Shown here piece after piece: positions 8,766-22,567 of a stretch of DNA of 64,000 nucleotides (positions within the stretch are counted from its first letter, which is position 1; each line of letters starts with the position of its first letter). The DNA lies in contig NZ_WQDA01000003.1 in assembly GCF_013032855.1 (NCBI RefSeq), positions 496,001 through 560,000 of the forward strand, in the 5' to 3' direction. The position numbers and the translations under genes were made by a program. This DNA is from Ruegeria arenilitoris. Its GTDB lineage: Bacteria > Pseudomonadota > Alphaproteobacteria > Rhodobacterales > Rhodobacteraceae. The notes below the pieces were generated by a model that had not been told where the DNA came from, did no database searches, and worked only from the letters and a program-made list of their open reading frames with translations.

Positions 8766-8894
8766 ATGACCAAGGCATTGCGGAATTCCTACCGAGGCTT
8801 CAGCTTCCTGTTCGTATTGAACTGGGACGCGTTGCTCAGCTTTGGGCTGACCGCTTTGGCACTGGCCGGCGCCGCATATCTGGCCGGTATGTGA
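8766..8894 (+). CDS. 42-residue predicted small membrane protein between rseP and bamA
   Basis: A short frame beginning MTKALRNSYRGFSFLFVLNW and ending YLAGM. The N-terminus is basic, and the remainder from about residue 12 forms one or two hydrophobic segments with a central Trp-Asp pair, so a single-pass or hairpin membrane protein is likely. An intrinsic terminator stands 28 nt after the stop, which makes this the last gene of the frr-rseP unit and argues that the short frame is transcribed as a gene. I do not recognise a characterised family. The start is the only ATG in the frame upstream of the hydrophobic part; no strong ribosome-binding site is visible. Confidence 0.6.
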   Translation: MTKALRNSYRGFSFLFVLNWDALLSFGLTALALAGAAYLAGM

Positions 8895-8922
8895 TTCCCC
8901 ATACCCAGCTGAACGACCCGAG

Positions 8923-8946
8923 CGCGACCGATCCGGTCGCGTTTTT
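8923..8946 (+). terminator. Intrinsic terminator before bamA
   Basis: A perfect 8-bp GC-rich stem (8923-8930 with 8934-8941), 3-nt loop and five T. It ends the rseP-side transcription unit, so bamA must have its own promoter or depend on read-through. Confidence 0.85.
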
Positions 8947-9021
8947 CGTTTGTGCTTTTGACAAGGCCCATCAGAGCGGCTACTCAACTTCTAAAGTCCG
9001 AAATTCTAGGTAGAGACAAAA

Positions 9022-11382
9022 ATGGCTTACAGGAGAGGCGCGGGCACATCCTGCGGTACTGCGCAACCGCACGGCAACATTTTGTGGCGGGCACTAACGA
9101 TTTTTTTCCTCTTTGCGGCAATGAGTTTTACGGCGGTACCGCAAGCCGCCCAGGCCCAGACCTACACGATTTCGTCGTTCGATGTTCAGGGCAACCGTCG
9201 CATTGAGACGTCCACCATCATCGCCCGGACAGGAATCACACCGGGTCAGACAGTCACAGCGGGCCAGTTGAATGACGCGTACCAGCGTTTGCTTGACAGT
9301 GGTGTTTTTGAGACAGTCGAATTGGCCCCGCGCGGGAACACTCTGGTGATCGAGGTCGCCGAGTATCCGACGATCAACAAGATCAGCATCGAGGGCAATC
9401 GCCGCGTCAAGGACGACGTGTTGATCCAGGCAATCTCGTCGCAGCCTCGCCGGGTGTTCACCCCGCAGGTCGCGGAGTCCGACGCTGACAAGATCGCCGA
9501 AATCTACTCGGCGCAAGGGCGTGTGTCGGCCACTGTCATTCCGCGGATCATCCGCCGCAGCGACAACCGGGTGGATCTGGTTTTTGAAGTCGCCGAAGGC
9601 ACCACGATTGAGATCGAGCGCGTCAGCTTTGTTGGAAACCGTGCATATTCCGACCGTCGTCTGCGCCGTGTTCTTGAATCCAAGCAGGCCAACATCCTGC
9701 GCACCTTCCTGCGCGGTGACACGTTCATTGCCGACCGCATCGAATTCGACAAACAGGTTTTGCGTGATTTCTACCTGTCGCGCGGCTATGTCGATTTTCG
9801 GATCAACAGCGCCAATGTCGAGTTCACGCGTGAGCGCGACGCCTTCTATCTGGTGATGAACATCACCGAAGGTCAGAAATTCTCGTTCGGCAACATCTCG
9901 ACGGTCAGCGAAATCCCGGGCGTTGATGCGGCCGAGTATCAGAAGGCCCTCAAGATCAAACCCGGTGTTACGTATTCGCCAACTCTGATTGAGAATTCGA
10001 TCGCTCGGCAGGAGCGTCTTGGCCTGAAGCAGGGCGTCGACTTTCTGCGCGTTGAGCCGCGTGTGACCCGCAACGACCGTGACCTGACGCTGGACGTTCA
10101 GTTCGTGCTGACCAGAGGCCCGCGCATTTTCGTCGAACGGATCGACATCGAGGGCAACACGACCACTCTGGACCGGGTCATCCGGCGCCAGTTCGACACG
10201 GTCGAGGGTGACCCCTTCAACCCGCGCGAAATCCGGCAGAGTGCCGAACGTATCCGGGCCTTGGGTTTCTTCTCGGTCGCGGATGTGGAAACTCGCGAAG
10301 GGTCCAGCCCCAGCCAGGTGATCGTGGACGTGGATGTCCAGGAGCAGCCGACCGGTTCGCTGGCGTTGGGCGGCAGCTACTCGGTTTCCGACGGTTTCGG
10401 GATCGCCATCCGGCTTGAGGAACGGAACTTCCTCGGGCGCGGACAGGAATTTGGCCTGACGCTGTCGACTGCGCAGGACTCTGAGCAGTACGTCATCAAC
10501 TTTGCCGAACCGTACCTGTTGGGCCGGAAACTGCGTTTCGATCTGGGCTTTGGCCTTTCAAGGACCAATTCCAGCTTTGCCAGCTATGACACCAAGAGCG
10601 TGTTCATCAATCCGCAGCTCAGCTATGCGATTGGCGAACTGTCCTCGTTGCGGCTGCGTTACAACTGGAACAAGTCCGAGATGTCGCAGCAGGATGACGA
10701 GGTCAACGGGGCAGTCATCGCGTCGGAAATCGCGCAAGGCAAGCGTTCGACAAGCTCGCTGGGGCTGGCCTATGTCTATGACAGCCGGCTGGGCGGCCTG
10801 AACCCGAATGCAGGTGTTCTGTTCGAGGTCGGCGTGGACGCGGCTGGCCTTGGTGGCGACAACAAGTACTTCAAGACCTCGACCCGGGCGATTGCTCAGA
10901 CAAAGGTTCTGAACGAGGAGATGACGCTGCGGGCGTCCTTCGAGGCCGGCGCGCTCCATTGGCAGGGTGACGACTTCAGCCGGGCAATTGACCGTTATGT
11001 TCTGGGTCCGACAACGTTCCGCGGCTTCGAGCCGGCCGGTATCGGCCCTCGTGACCTGTCGAATGGGCAGGATGATGCTATCGGCGGCAACTACTACTGG
11101 GTCGCCCGGTTCGAGTCGGACTTCCCGTTGGGTCTGCCCGAGGAACTGGGGCTGCGCGGCGGTGTCTTCTATGACATCGGCAACCTGTACAACATCAACA
11201 ATGTTGATACGACAGGTGCCAATATCGTCGGCGCAGACGGCTCGATCCGTCAGGTCATCGGCGTCTCGCTGCTATGGGATACGCCGTTCGGTCCGCTGCG
11301 GTTCAACTTCTCGCAGGCCGTGAAGAAGGAAGACTTCGACAAAGAGCAGAACTTCGACTTTACCATTCAGGCACGGTTCTGA
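9022..11382 (+). CDS. bamA: Outer membrane protein assembly factor BamA
   Basis: A 786-residue Omp85 protein, the channel of the BAM complex that inserts beta-barrel proteins into the outer membrane. Residues 1-45 form a signal peptide with a long basic n-region, a hydrophobic stretch around 21-36 and a cleavage site after AQA (before QTY). Five POTRA-type repeats follow (about 46-440), then a 16-strand barrel of the surface-antigen family. The barrel contains the conserved FRGFEPAGIGPRD loop and ends in Phe (IQARF), as needed for its own insertion. The ATG at 9022 gives an unusually long signal n-region; an internal ATG at residue 34 would cut into the hydrophobic stretch. skp follows after 5 nt. 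Confidence 0.96.
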   Translation: MAYRRGAGTSCGTAQPHGNILWRALTIFFLFAAMSFTAVPQAAQAQTYTISSFDVQGNRRIETSTIIARTGITPGQTVTAGQLNDAYQRLLDSGVFETVELAPRGNTLVIEVAEYPTINKISIEGNRRVKDDVLIQAISSQPRRVFTPQVAESDADKIAEIYSAQGRVSATVIPRIIRRSDNRVDLVFEVAEGTTIEIERVSFVGNRAYSDRRLRRVLESKQANILRTFLRGDTFIADRIEFDKQVLRDFYLSRGYVDFRINSANVEFTRERDAFYLVMNITEGQKFSFGNISTVSEIPGVDAAEYQKALKIKPGVTYSPTLIENSIARQERLGLKQGVDFLRVEPRVTRNDRDLTLDVQFVLTRGPRIFVERIDIEGNTTTLDRVIRRQFDTVEGDPFNPREIRQSAERIRALGFFSVADVETREGSSPSQVIVDVDVQEQPTGSLALGGSYSVSDGFGIAIRLEERNFLGRGQEFGLTLSTAQDSEQYVINFAEPYLLGRKLRFDLGFGLSRTNSSFASYDTKSVFINPQLSYAIGELSSLRLRYNWNKSEMSQQDDEVNGAVIASEIAQGKRSTSSLGLAYVYDSRLGGLNPNAGVLFEVGVDAAGLGGDNKYFKTSTRAIAQTKVLNEEMTLRASFEAGALHWQGDDFSRAIDRYVLGPTTFRGFEPAGIGPRDLSNGQDDAIGGNYYWVARFESDFPLGLPEELGLRGGVFYDIGNLYNINNVDTTGANIVGADGSIRQVIGVSLLWDTPFGPLRFNFSQAVKKEDFDKEQNFDFTIQARF

Positions 11383-11387
11383 CGTCC

Positions 11388-11972
11388 ATGGTCAAAGCGA
11401 TATCGAAGTTTGTACAGGGCCCGTCACGGGCCCTGTGTGTTTTGATCTTCCTGGTGGTGTCGCTCCCACTGGCCGCCCAGCAGTTGGGTGTACCGCAATC
11501 CGGCGTGCTGACCATCTCCAGCGACCGGATATTTACCGAGTCCGCATTCGGGCGACGGGTTTTTGATGAGATCGAAGCAGAAAGTGCTGCGCTGGCCGCT
11601 GAAAATGAACGCATCGTTGCCGAGCTGAGCCGCGAGGAAAAAGAGCTGACGCAAAAGCGCGAAGTCCTGAGCCCCGAGGAGTTCCGCCCGCTTGCAGAAG
11701 CCTTCGACCGAAAGGTCCAGTCTCACCGCGAGGGGCAACGCGCGAAACTGGATGCTCTGGCCCGCCGCAGTGACGAGGCGCGCAATCAGTTCTTTGAGCT
11801 GGCGCAGCCTATGCTCATCGACCTTCTGCGTGAAACAGGCGCGTCGCTGATCATCGAACGATCCAACGTGTTTCTCAGCTCGGACGCCTCGGATGTTACG
11901 GCCATCGCCATCCGCAGGATCGACGCTGCCATCGGCGACGGATCGCAGCTGGAAGAGGGCGACAAGCCATAG
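11388..11972 (+). CDS. skp: OmpH/Skp family periplasmic chaperone
   Basis: A 194-residue protein with an N-terminal signal peptide (about 1-28; hydrophobic ALCVLIFLVVSLPLAAQ) and a central coiled coil rich in Glu, Ala and Arg (residues about 58-130), as in Skp, which holds unfolded outer-membrane proteins during transit. The position directly after bamA is typical. The start ATG at 11388 is 5 nt after the bamA stop; the frame is open further upstream but that part overlaps bamA. It is somewhat longer than E. coli Skp (161), as is usual in Rhodobacteraceae. Confidence 0.88.
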   Translation: MVKAISKFVQGPSRALCVLIFLVVSLPLAAQQLGVPQSGVLTISSDRIFTESAFGRRVFDEIEAESAALAAENERIVAELSREEKELTQKREVLSPEEFRPLAEAFDRKVQSHREGQRAKLDALARRSDEARNQFFELAQPMLIDLLRETGASLIIERSNVFLSSDASDVTAIAIRRIDAAIGDGSQLEEGDKP

Positions 11973-12044
11973 CGTGGCTTGCCCTTGGGTACGGGTATTG
12001 CTAACCACGCGTGAACGAGACCTCGAGAACAGGACATCCTGAAA

Positions 12045-12518
12045 ATGACCACGGAAACCAAGAGCGCCGACATTCAGCTGATCCAGCGGATCCTGCCGCA
12101 TCGCTATCCGTTCCTGCTGGTTGACAAGGTGGAAGAGATTGACGGCTATCAGTCGGCGGTTGGTATCAAGAACGTCACCATGAACGAGCCACATTTCCAG
12201 GGCCATTTCCCCGGAACGCCGATCATGCCCGGCGTGACCATCGTCGAAGCGATGGCACAAACCGCAGGTGTTATGCTGGGCGTCGGCATGGATGTCATCG
12301 ACAGCGAGCTGCTGATCTATTTCATGAATATCGACAAATGCAAATTCCGCCGCAAAGTGGTGCCGGGTGACGTGCTGAAAATGCATGTCGAAACCGTGCG
12401 CGGCAAGAAGGGCGGCAAGATCTTCAAGTTCAGCGGCCGTGCGACCGTTGACGGCGAAGTGGCGGCCGAGGCTGAGTTCTCGGCCTATGTCGATTGGGAT
12501 ATGGAAAAAACAGCATGA
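12045..12518 (+). CDS. fabZ: 3-hydroxyacyl-ACP dehydratase FabZ
   Basis: A 157-residue hot-dog-fold enzyme that removes water from (3R)-hydroxyacyl-ACP in fatty-acid elongation and competes with LpxA for hydroxymyristoyl-ACP. The catalytic region [20 protein letters not shown] is present, with the active His in HFPG and Glu in [17 protein letters not shown] near the N-terminus is also typical. A 72-nt gap separates it from skp; lpxD, which stands here in many other Gram-negatives, is absent. The stop overlaps the lpxA start (ATGA). Confidence 0.97.
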   Translation: MTTETKSADIQLIQRILPHRYPFLLVDKVEEIDGYQSAVGIKNVTMNEPHFQGHFPGTPIMPGVTIVEAMAQTAGVMLGVGMDVIDSELLIYFMNIDKCKFRRKVVPGDVLKMHVETVRGKKGGKIFKFSGRATVDGEVAAEAEFSAYVDWDMEKTA

Positions 12519-13300
12519 GCCGAATTCATCCCAGCGCGATCATCGAAGACGGCGCTCAGATCGGCCAGGACTGCGTAATCGGCCCGTTCTGCCATGTGGG
12601 GCCACAGGTGCGTTTGGGCGACCGAGTCGAATTGAAATCGCATGTGGTTGTCACAGGGGATACCTCTATCGGTGACGACTGCGTCATCTTCAACTTTTCG
12701 GTGATTGGTGAAATCCCGCAGGACCTCAAGTTCGGGGGCGAAAACACGCGGCTGGAAATTGGCAAGCGAAACCGCATCAGGGAACACGTTACGGTCAATA
12801 CCGGCACCGAGGGTGGCGGCGGCGTCACTCGCATCGGCGATGACTGCCTACTGATGGCCGGGGTCCATGTGGCCCATGACGTGCAGATCGGCAACCGGGT
12901 GATCATGGTGAACCATTCCGGCGCCGCCGGCCACTGCATCATCGAGGATGACGTGATCATCGGCGGCATTTCCGGTTTGCATCAATGGGTGCGCGTGGGG
13001 CGCGGCGCCATCATCGGTGCGCTGACCATGGTGCCCAACGATGTCATTCCTTACGGCTTGGTTCAGGCCTCGCGTGGTGAATTGGAGGGGCTGAACCTTG
13101 TTGGCCTGAAACGCCGTGGCGTTTCCCGCGCGGACATTTCGGCCCTGCGTGCGGCCTTTCGCGAGCTGTCCGAAGGCGAGGGCACCTTTATGGACCGCGC
13201 CAAGCGTCTGGGCGACAGCACAGACAGCGACTATGTGCGTCAGATCGTGGAATTCGTGACGGGCGAAAGCGATCGTTCGTTCCTGACACCAAGGAAATAG
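12515..13300 (+). CDS. lpxA: UDP-N-acetylglucosamine acyltransferase LpxA
   Basis: A 261-residue trimeric left-handed beta-helix enzyme for the first step of lipid A synthesis. Hexapeptide repeats fill the first 190 residues, beginning [16 protein letters not shown]. The catalytic His lies in the [10 protein letters not shown] segment, and NHSGAAGHC and the C-terminal helical region complete the family pattern. Start ATG at 12515 overlaps the fabZ stop; a frame extension to 12494 lies inside fabZ. lpxI begins 4 nt after the stop. Confidence 0.97.
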   Translation: MSRIHPSAIIEDGAQIGQDCVIGPFCHVGPQVRLGDRVELKSHVVVTGDTSIGDDCVIFNFSVIGEIPQDLKFGGENTRLEIGKRNRIREHVTVNTGTEGGGGVTRIGDDCLLMAGVHVAHDVQIGNRVIMVNHSGAAGHCIIEDDVIIGGISGLHQWVRVGRGAIIGALTMVPNDVIPYGLVQASRGELEGLNLVGLKRRGVSRADISALRAAFRELSEGEGTFMDRAKRLGDSTDSDYVRQIVEFVTGESDRSFLTPRK

Positions 13301-13304
13301 GATC

Positions 13305-14099
13305 ATGTTGGCTCTGATCGCGGGAACAGGGGTTTTGCCGGACGAACTGGTTGCGCACCTGCCGGAACGCCCCTTGGTTTGCGCGATGGAGGGATTTCAG
13401 CCCGACACTCTGACGCCAGACGTGACCTTCCCGCTGGAGCAGTTGGGCAGTTTTGTCGCCGAGCTCAAAGCGCGCGGCGTCACAGATGCATGCCTCGCAG
13501 GTGCCGTCCGCAGGCCAGACATAAACCCCGCCCGGATTGACGCGCAGACCATGCCCTTGGTTCCGATCATACAGCAGGCGTTGATGTCGGGTGACGACGG
13601 AGCTTTGCGGGCGGTGATCGGCATTTTGGAGGGAGCCGGACTGCGCGTGCGGGCCGCGCACGAAATTGCTCCGGACCTGTTGCCGCCTCTCGGGTGTCTG
13701 ACTCAGGCACAGCCGACCGAGGCGGAGCTGGGCGATGCAAACCGGGCCGTGGGTGTCCTGCGGGCCATGGGGGCAGCGGATATCGGACAGGCTTGCGTTG
13801 TTCACAAAGGCCAAGTTCTGGTTGTCGAAGGGGCCTTCGGCACGGCCTGGATGCTGCAATCGCTGGCCGCGCGCCCGGATGCGGGCGGTGGTATTCTGTT
13901 CAAGGGCCCCAAGCCGGGCCAGGACAGACGTGCCGATCTGCCTGCCATCGGCCCCGAAACAGTATCCAGCGCCGTTGCGGCCGGATTGTCCGGCATCGTC
14001 ATCGAAAAGGGTGGGGTGATCGTGTTGGACCGGCCCCAAGTGATCGCGGAATGCGACCGCCTCGGCCTGTTCCTGCACGTACATGAGCGGGCCGTCTGA
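13305..14099 (+). CDS. lpxI: UDP-2,3-diacylglucosamine diphosphatase LpxI
   Basis: A 264-residue protein of the LpxI (former DUF1009) family, which replaces LpxH in alphaproteobacteria and hydrolyses UDP-2,3-diacylglucosamine to lipid X. It begins MLALIAGTGVLPDEL, has ACLAGAVRRPD in the N-terminal domain and VVEGAFGT in the C-terminal domain, as in the Caulobacter enzyme. Position between lpxA and lpxB is the usual one for LpxI. The stop overlaps the lpxB ATG by one base. Confidence 0.95.
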   Translation: MLALIAGTGVLPDELVAHLPERPLVCAMEGFQPDTLTPDVTFPLEQLGSFVAELKARGVTDACLAGAVRRPDINPARIDAQTMPLVPIIQQALMSGDDGALRAVIGILEGAGLRVRAAHEIAPDLLPPLGCLTQAQPTEAELGDANRAVGVLRAMGAADIGQACVVHKGQVLVVEGAFGTAWMLQSLAARPDAGGGILFKGPKPGQDRRADLPAIGPETVSSAVAAGLSGIVIEKGGVIVLDRPQVIAECDRLGLFLHVHERAV

Positions 14100-15256
14100 T
14101 GCGCGTCTTTCTGGTCGCCGGTGAACCGTCGGGCGACCGTCTGGGCGGTGCGTTGATGGAGGGGTTGAAGGCCCTTGTTCCGGACGTCGAATTCGACGGG
14201 ATCGGCGGGCCGCTGATGCAGGCTCAGGGTCTGGTCAGCCGCTTTCCGATGTCCGAGCTCAGCGTGATGGGCCTTGTCGAGGTTCTGCCCAAGTTCTTTC
14301 ACCTCAAGCGCCGCATCGCCGAAACTGCTCAGGCCGTTCTGGACGCCCAGCCCGACGTTCTGATCACCATCGACAGCCCCGACTTTTCGCTGCGCGTGGC
14401 CAAGCAGGTCAAGGCGCGCAGCAATATACGGACGGTGCACTATGTGGCGCCCAGCGTCTGGGCCTGGCGGCCGGGACGGGCCGACAAGATGGCCAAGGTC
14501 ATCGACCATGTTCTGGCCCTGCTGCCGTTCGAGCCGCCCTATATGGAAAACGCCGGAATGGAGTGCGATTTCGTCGGCCATCCGGTGGCCAACGAGCCGG
14601 TTGCAACCGACGCGCAGATCGCGCAGTTCCGCGCCGATCACGGGCTGGGCGACGCGCCGATCGTGCTGGCCTTGCCCGGCTCGCGCCGGGGCGAGGTCGA
14701 TCGGCTGGCACCCGTATTCGGCGCGGCGCTTGACCTGTATCTGAAAGACCGCCCCGACATGCGGGTGGTGGTTCCGGCGGTCGCGCATGTTGCCGAAACC
14801 GTGGCCGCCCATGTCCGAACCTGGCCGGGTCAGCCGGTCGTGGTGGACCCGCGCAACATCGACACGGATCAGGCGGTTGCCAGCAAGCGCGCGGCCTTTG
14901 CCGCCGCCGAGATCGCCCTGGCCGCGTCCGGCACGGTCTCGCTGGAGTTGGCGGCGCAATCCACGCCGATGGTGATTGCCTACAAGCTGACCTGGCTGAC
15001 TCAGAAGATCGCCGAGCGCATGGTCAAGCTGGATACGGTCACGCTGGTCAACCTGGTGTCCGAGACCCGGACAGTGCCGGAATGCCTGCTGGATGACTGC
15101 ACGCCCGAAACCATCGCCGCCGCGCTTGCCGCCGTGTCTGCCGCGCCGGGCGCGCAGGAGCAGGCCATGGCCGTCACGATGGAACGTCTCGGTCGCGGTG
15201 GCGAAGCGCCCGGGCTTCGGGCCGCGCGCGCGGTGTTGGAGCGGATGACGCCGTGA
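14099..15256 (+). CDS. lpxB: Lipid-A-disaccharide synthase LpxB
   Basis: A 385-residue GT19 glycosyltransferase that joins UDP-diacylglucosamine and lipid X into the lipid A disaccharide at the inner membrane. The N-terminal motif VAGEPSGDRLGG, YVAPSVWAWRPGR in the middle and LPGSRRGEV for nucleotide binding are all present, together with ASGTVSLELA near the C-terminus. Length matches the family. The stop overlaps the following transporter gene. Confidence 0.97.
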   Translation: MRVFLVAGEPSGDRLGGALMEGLKALVPDVEFDGIGGPLMQAQGLVSRFPMSELSVMGLVEVLPKFFHLKRRIAETAQAVLDAQPDVLITIDSPDFSLRVAKQVKARSNIRTVHYVAPSVWAWRPGRADKMAKVIDHVLALLPFEPPYMENAGMECDFVGHPVANEPVATDAQIAQFRADHGLGDAPIVLALPGSRRGEVDRLAPVFGAALDLYLKDRPDMRVVVPAVAHVAETVAAHVRTWPGQPVVVDPRNIDTDQAVASKRAAFAAAEIALAASGTVSLELAAQSTPMVIAYKLTWLTQKIAERMVKLDTVTLVNLVSETRTVPECLLDDCTPETIAAALAAVSAAPGAQEQAMAVTMERLGRGGEAPGLRAARAVLERMTP

Positions 15257-15840
15257 TGCTGGACTATGTGGTTTTTGCGGCCTCGGCCTTCATGGCGCAG
15301 GTGCTGACCAATCTCGACAACCTCATGGCGCTGGTCGCCCTGATGATCATCACCGGCCCGCAACGCGCGGTTCTCGGGTTTCTGCTGGCACAGGGGCTGG
15401 TGATCGGCGCGGCTTTCCTGCTGGCGCTGGGGGTCGAAGATGTTGTGCCGCACTGGGCCGGCTACCTCGGTGGCATCCCTCTGGCCTTGGGGCTTTTAGG
15501 GGCCGTCCGACAACTTCGTGGAGCAAATTCCCAAGACGCACCCGCTGTGCCGGGCAGCGCCTCGGCGCTGGTGACAATGCTGTTGTTCACAAGTCTTTCG
15601 ATGGACACGTTTGCTGTCCTCGCCCCCTTGCTGGCAGACTCGACCCCCGATTTCCGGCTGGCAGGTGTGCTTGGGGCAGGACTAGCCGCGCTCTCACTTG
15701 CGATCGTGGGGCTGATCGGTGGGCGCGCCCAGATCATGACGGGGCGCCTGGCGCAACGGCTGGAGTACCTTGTGCCTTATGTCATGATCTGCGCCGGGCT
15801 TTATATCCTCAGCAATTCGTGGACCGACGCGGTTCAGTAA
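15256..15840 (+). CDS. CadD-like / LysE-superfamily membrane transport protein
   Basis: A 194-residue polytopic membrane protein with about six hydrophobic segments in two similar halves. The first segments contain [13 protein letters not shown] and the second half [12 protein letters not shown]; paired Asp residues at the same place in each half resemble CadD-type cadmium-resistance transporters of the LysE superfamily. The substrate cannot be read from sequence. The ATG at 15256 overlaps the lpxB stop (a GTG three bases earlier is possible), so it is the last gene of the lipid A operon. The end overlaps the end of convergent mnmA by 7 nt. Confidence 0.6.
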   Translation: MLDYVVFAASAFMAQVLTNLDNLMALVALMIITGPQRAVLGFLLAQGLVIGAAFLLALGVEDVVPHWAGYLGGIPLALGLLGAVRQLRGANSQDAPAVPGSASALVTMLLFTSLSMDTFAVLAPLLADSTPDFRLAGVLGAGLAALSLAIVGLIGGRAQIMTGRLAQRLEYLVPYVMICAGLYILSNSWTDAVQ

Positions 15841-16979
15841 CCGCGCCAGATCCAGCCGCCGCCGAAGATGCGGCTGCCCTCGGTTTCATAGAACACGCAG
15901 GCCTGCCCGGGCGAGACACCTTCTTCGGGCGTCAGCAACTCGACCTCGGCGGTGGTGTTGGTCAGCGGACGGATGATCGCCTCGCGCGGGGGGCGGGTCG
16001 AGCGGACCTTGACCGAAACATGCCATTCTTTCTGCGAGGTGAAGGGCGCATCTCCCAGCCAGTTGATCTCGCGCACGGGGATGGTGCGGGTGGCCAACAG
16101 TTCCTTTGGGCCGACGACGACCTGCTTGCGATCCACGTCCAGCTTGACGACATAGAGCGGCTCGCTGAGCCCCCCGATGCCAAGACCGCGCCGCTGGCCG
16201 ATCGTGTAGTGGATCACGCCCTCATGCTGGCCCAGAACGCGACCGTCGGCGTGAACGATCTCGCCGGGCTCGGCCGCGCCGGGGCGCAGTTTCTCGATCA
16301 CGCTGGCATAGTTGCCGTTGGGGACGAAGCAGATGTCCTGGCTGTCGGGCTTATCGGCTACGCTCAGCCCGTATTGCGCGGCCATCTCGCGCGTCGCGTC
16401 CTTGGACGGCAGATGCCCCAGCGGGAAGCGCAGGAACTCCAACTGCTCGGGCGTGGTTGAGAACAGGAAATAGGACTGGTCGCGGTTGGCATCCTCGGCG
16501 CAGTGCAATTCGGGGCCATTGGGGCCCATCTTGCGCTGGATGTAATGGCCGGTCGCCATGCAGTCGGCTTCCAGATCCTTGGCGGTTTCCAGCAGGTCCT
16601 TGAACTTGACGCGCTCGTTGCAGCGGATGCAGGGAACCGGAGTCGCGCCGGCCAGATAGCTGTCGGCGAACTCGTCGATCACGGCGTCCTTGAAGATGTT
16701 TTCATAATCCAGAACGTAGTGTGGGAAGCCGCGCTCCTCGGCCACGCGGCGGGCGTCGTGGATGTCGATCCCGGCACAGCACGCACCCTTCTTGGCCAGC
16801 GCCGCCCCGTGGTCATACAGCTGCAGGGTTACGCCAACAACGTCATAACCCTGATCCGCCAGATACGCCGCCACGACCGAGCTGTCGACACCGCCCGACA
16901 TGGCGACGACCACCCGCGTTTCCGACGGGGGTTTGGCAAAGCCAAGCGAGTTCAGAGGGGTCTCGGTGTCGAGGGCCAT
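15834..16979 (-). CDS. mnmA: tRNA-specific 2-thiouridylase MnmA
   Basis: A 381-residue enzyme that thiolates U34 of tRNA-Lys, -Glu and -Gln, using ATP and sulfur from the Isc/Tus relay. The PP-loop SGGVDSS is at about residues 29-35, the first catalytic Cys is in [10 protein letters not shown] and the second in GICGA-equivalent FVPNGNY-containing region before DSQDICF. The C-terminal beta-barrel ends with [14 protein letters not shown]. It is convergent with the CadD-like gene and divergent from sciP. Start ATG gives the expected length. Confidence 0.95.
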   Translation of the reverse strand: MALDTETPLNSLGFAKPPSETRVVVAMSGGVDSSVVAAYLADQGYDVVGVTLQLYDHGAALAKKGACCAGIDIHDARRVAEERGFPHYVLDYENIFKDAVIDEFADSYLAGATPVPCIRCNERVKFKDLLETAKDLEADCMATGHYIQRKMGPNGPELHCAEDANRDQSYFLFSTTPEQLEFLRFPLGHLPSKDATREMAAQYGLSVADKPDSQDICFVPNGNYASVIEKLRPGAAEPGEIVHADGRVLGQHEGVIHYTIGQRRGLGIGGLSEPLYVVKLDVDRKQVVVGPKELLATRTIPVREINWLGDAPFTSQKEWHVSVKVRSTRPPREAIIRPLTNTTAEVELLTPEEGVSPGQACVFYETEGSRIFGGGWIWRGY

Positions 16980-17109
16980 GGGCTGTTCCAGTCCGGGTTA
17001 AGAAAGACCGGCAGAATATAGGAAAATTCTACGCACTCTCAAGAGGCGGTTTCACGCCGCATTAAGTAGACTGCCGTCAGCTTTGTGGCACCAGAAAAAG
17101 GGTCGAAAG

Positions 17110-17403
17110 ATGTATTTGCACAAAGTTGAGGGACCAAGGTCAGTTACCCTGCCGGATGGGTCTGTTTTGTCCCGAGCGGATTTGCCGCCTGCGGATACGA
17201 AACGCTGGGTCGCATCAAGAAAGGCCATTGTCGTTCGAGGCGTGCTTTACGGATTGATCTCCTTGTCGGACGCCAAGAAACGATACGGCCTGAGTGACGA
17301 AGAGTTCAACACATGGGTGTCTGCGGTCGCCGAACACGGAATCGAGGCCTTGAAAGTGACGGCGCTAAAAAAATATAGACAACCTAAAGGCGAAAGCGAA
17401 TAA
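17110..17403 (+). CDS. sciP: CtrA inhibitor SciP (DUF1153)
   Basis: A 97-residue helix-turn-helix protein of the DUF1153 family. In Caulobacter SciP binds CtrA at promoters and blocks CtrA-dependent transcription. It shows MYLHKVEGPRSVTLPDGSVL at the N-terminus and the HTH region KRYGLSDEEFNTWV near residues 58-70. I use the ATG at 17110; an in-frame upstream ATG at 17083 would add 9 residues not seen in the family. It lies 84 nt before ctrA in the same direction, so inhibitor and target may share regulation. Confidence 0.92.
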   Translation: MYLHKVEGPRSVTLPDGSVLSRADLPPADTKRWVASRKAIVVRGVLYGLISLSDAKKRYGLSDEEFNTWVSAVAEHGIEALKVTALKKYRQPKGESE

Positions 17404-17414
17404 ATGATTCAACG

Positions 17415-17430
17415 GTAACGTCAGATTAAC
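17415..17430 (+). promoter_or_regulatory. Candidate CtrA-binding site before ctrA
   Basis: GTAA-N7-TTAAC fits the CtrA box TTAA-N7-TTAA with one mismatch in the first half. A further GTTAAC lies at 17445-17450. The site lies 58 nt before the ctrA start, suggesting autoregulation as in Caulobacter. Confidence 0.45.
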
Positions 17431-17487
17431 CATTTGTGATCAGGGTTAACCCGAACTGGAATAGTTGACCTGAATTGGAGCAGTGCA

Positions 17488-18204
17488 ATGCGAATTCTTC
17501 TTGTCGAGGATGATCCGACCACGTCAAAAAGCATCGAGCTGATGCTGACGCATGCCAACCTGAACGTGTATGCGACGGACCTAGGCGAAGAAGGCATAGA
17601 TCTGGCCAAGCTGTATGACTACGATCTGATCCTGCTTGATCTGAACCTGCCGGATATGAACGGACATGAAGTCCTGCGTCAGTTGCGCATTGCAAGGGTT
17701 GAAACGCCGATCCTGATCCTGTCCGGAGCCGACGACACCGAAAGCAAGATCAAGGGCTTCGGTTTCGGGGCCGACGACTACCTGACCAAACCGTTCCACC
17801 GCGAGGAGTTGGTGGCGCGGATCCATGCGATCATCCGCCGATCCAAAGGTCATTCGCAATCGATTATCCGAACCGGACGAATCGCGGTCAATCTGGATGC
17901 CAAGACGGTCGAGGTCGACAATCAGGCGGTGCATCTGACCGGCAAGGAATACCAGATGCTGGAGCTTCTGAGCCTGCGCAAGGGCACGACCCTGACCAAG
18001 GAGATGTTCCTCAACCACCTTTATGGCGGCATGGACGAGCCGGAACTCAAGATCATCGACGTTTTCATCTGCAAGCTGCGCAAAAAGCTCAGCAACGCCA
18101 CGGGCGGCGAGAACTACATCGAAACGGTGTGGGGCCGAGGATATGTATTGCGCGATCCCCAGACGGACACGGTGGAAAACACTCGCTTGGCCGTCGGCGC
18201 CTGA
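17488..18204 (+). CDS. ctrA: Cell-cycle response regulator CtrA
   Basis: A 238-residue OmpR-class response regulator. The receiver domain (1-120) has the acidic pair E7/D8, phospho-acceptor D51 in [11 protein letters not shown], and K near [10 protein letters not shown]. The C-terminal winged helix (about 125-225) ends in the [10 protein letters not shown] signature. The spacing and sequence are those of alphaproteobacterial CtrA; the C-terminal tail is VGA, unlike the Ala-Ala tail degraded by ClpXP in Caulobacter. In Rhodobacterales CtrA mainly controls motility, gene-transfer agents and related traits. sciP lies just upstream and chpT, its phosphate donor, at 48 kb. Confidence 0.96.
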   Translation: MRILLVEDDPTTSKSIELMLTHANLNVYATDLGEEGIDLAKLYDYDLILLDLNLPDMNGHEVLRQLRIARVETPILILSGADDTESKIKGFGFGADDYLTKPFHREELVARIHAIIRRSKGHSQSIIRTGRIAVNLDAKTVEVDNQAVHLTGKEYQMLELLSLRKGTTLTKEMFLNHLYGGMDEPELKIIDVFICKLRKKLSNATGGENYIETVWGRGYVLRDPQTDTVENTRLAVGA

Positions 18205-18275
18205 AAATCTGACCCATCTGCCACCGCGGTCCAGGGTGGCACTCGCACTCACGGCTCAGCACATCTGGACCTGAC

Positions 18276-22540
<4,265 letters not shown>

Positions 22541-22567
22541 CGGGTTGCGCGCAAAAAGTTCACAAAT

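Noticed and set aside
8696..9013. 105-codon plus-strand frame between rseP and bamA
   Set aside because: It crosses the intrinsic terminator at 8923-8946, and the 42-codon frame fits better with a membrane segment and the terminator.
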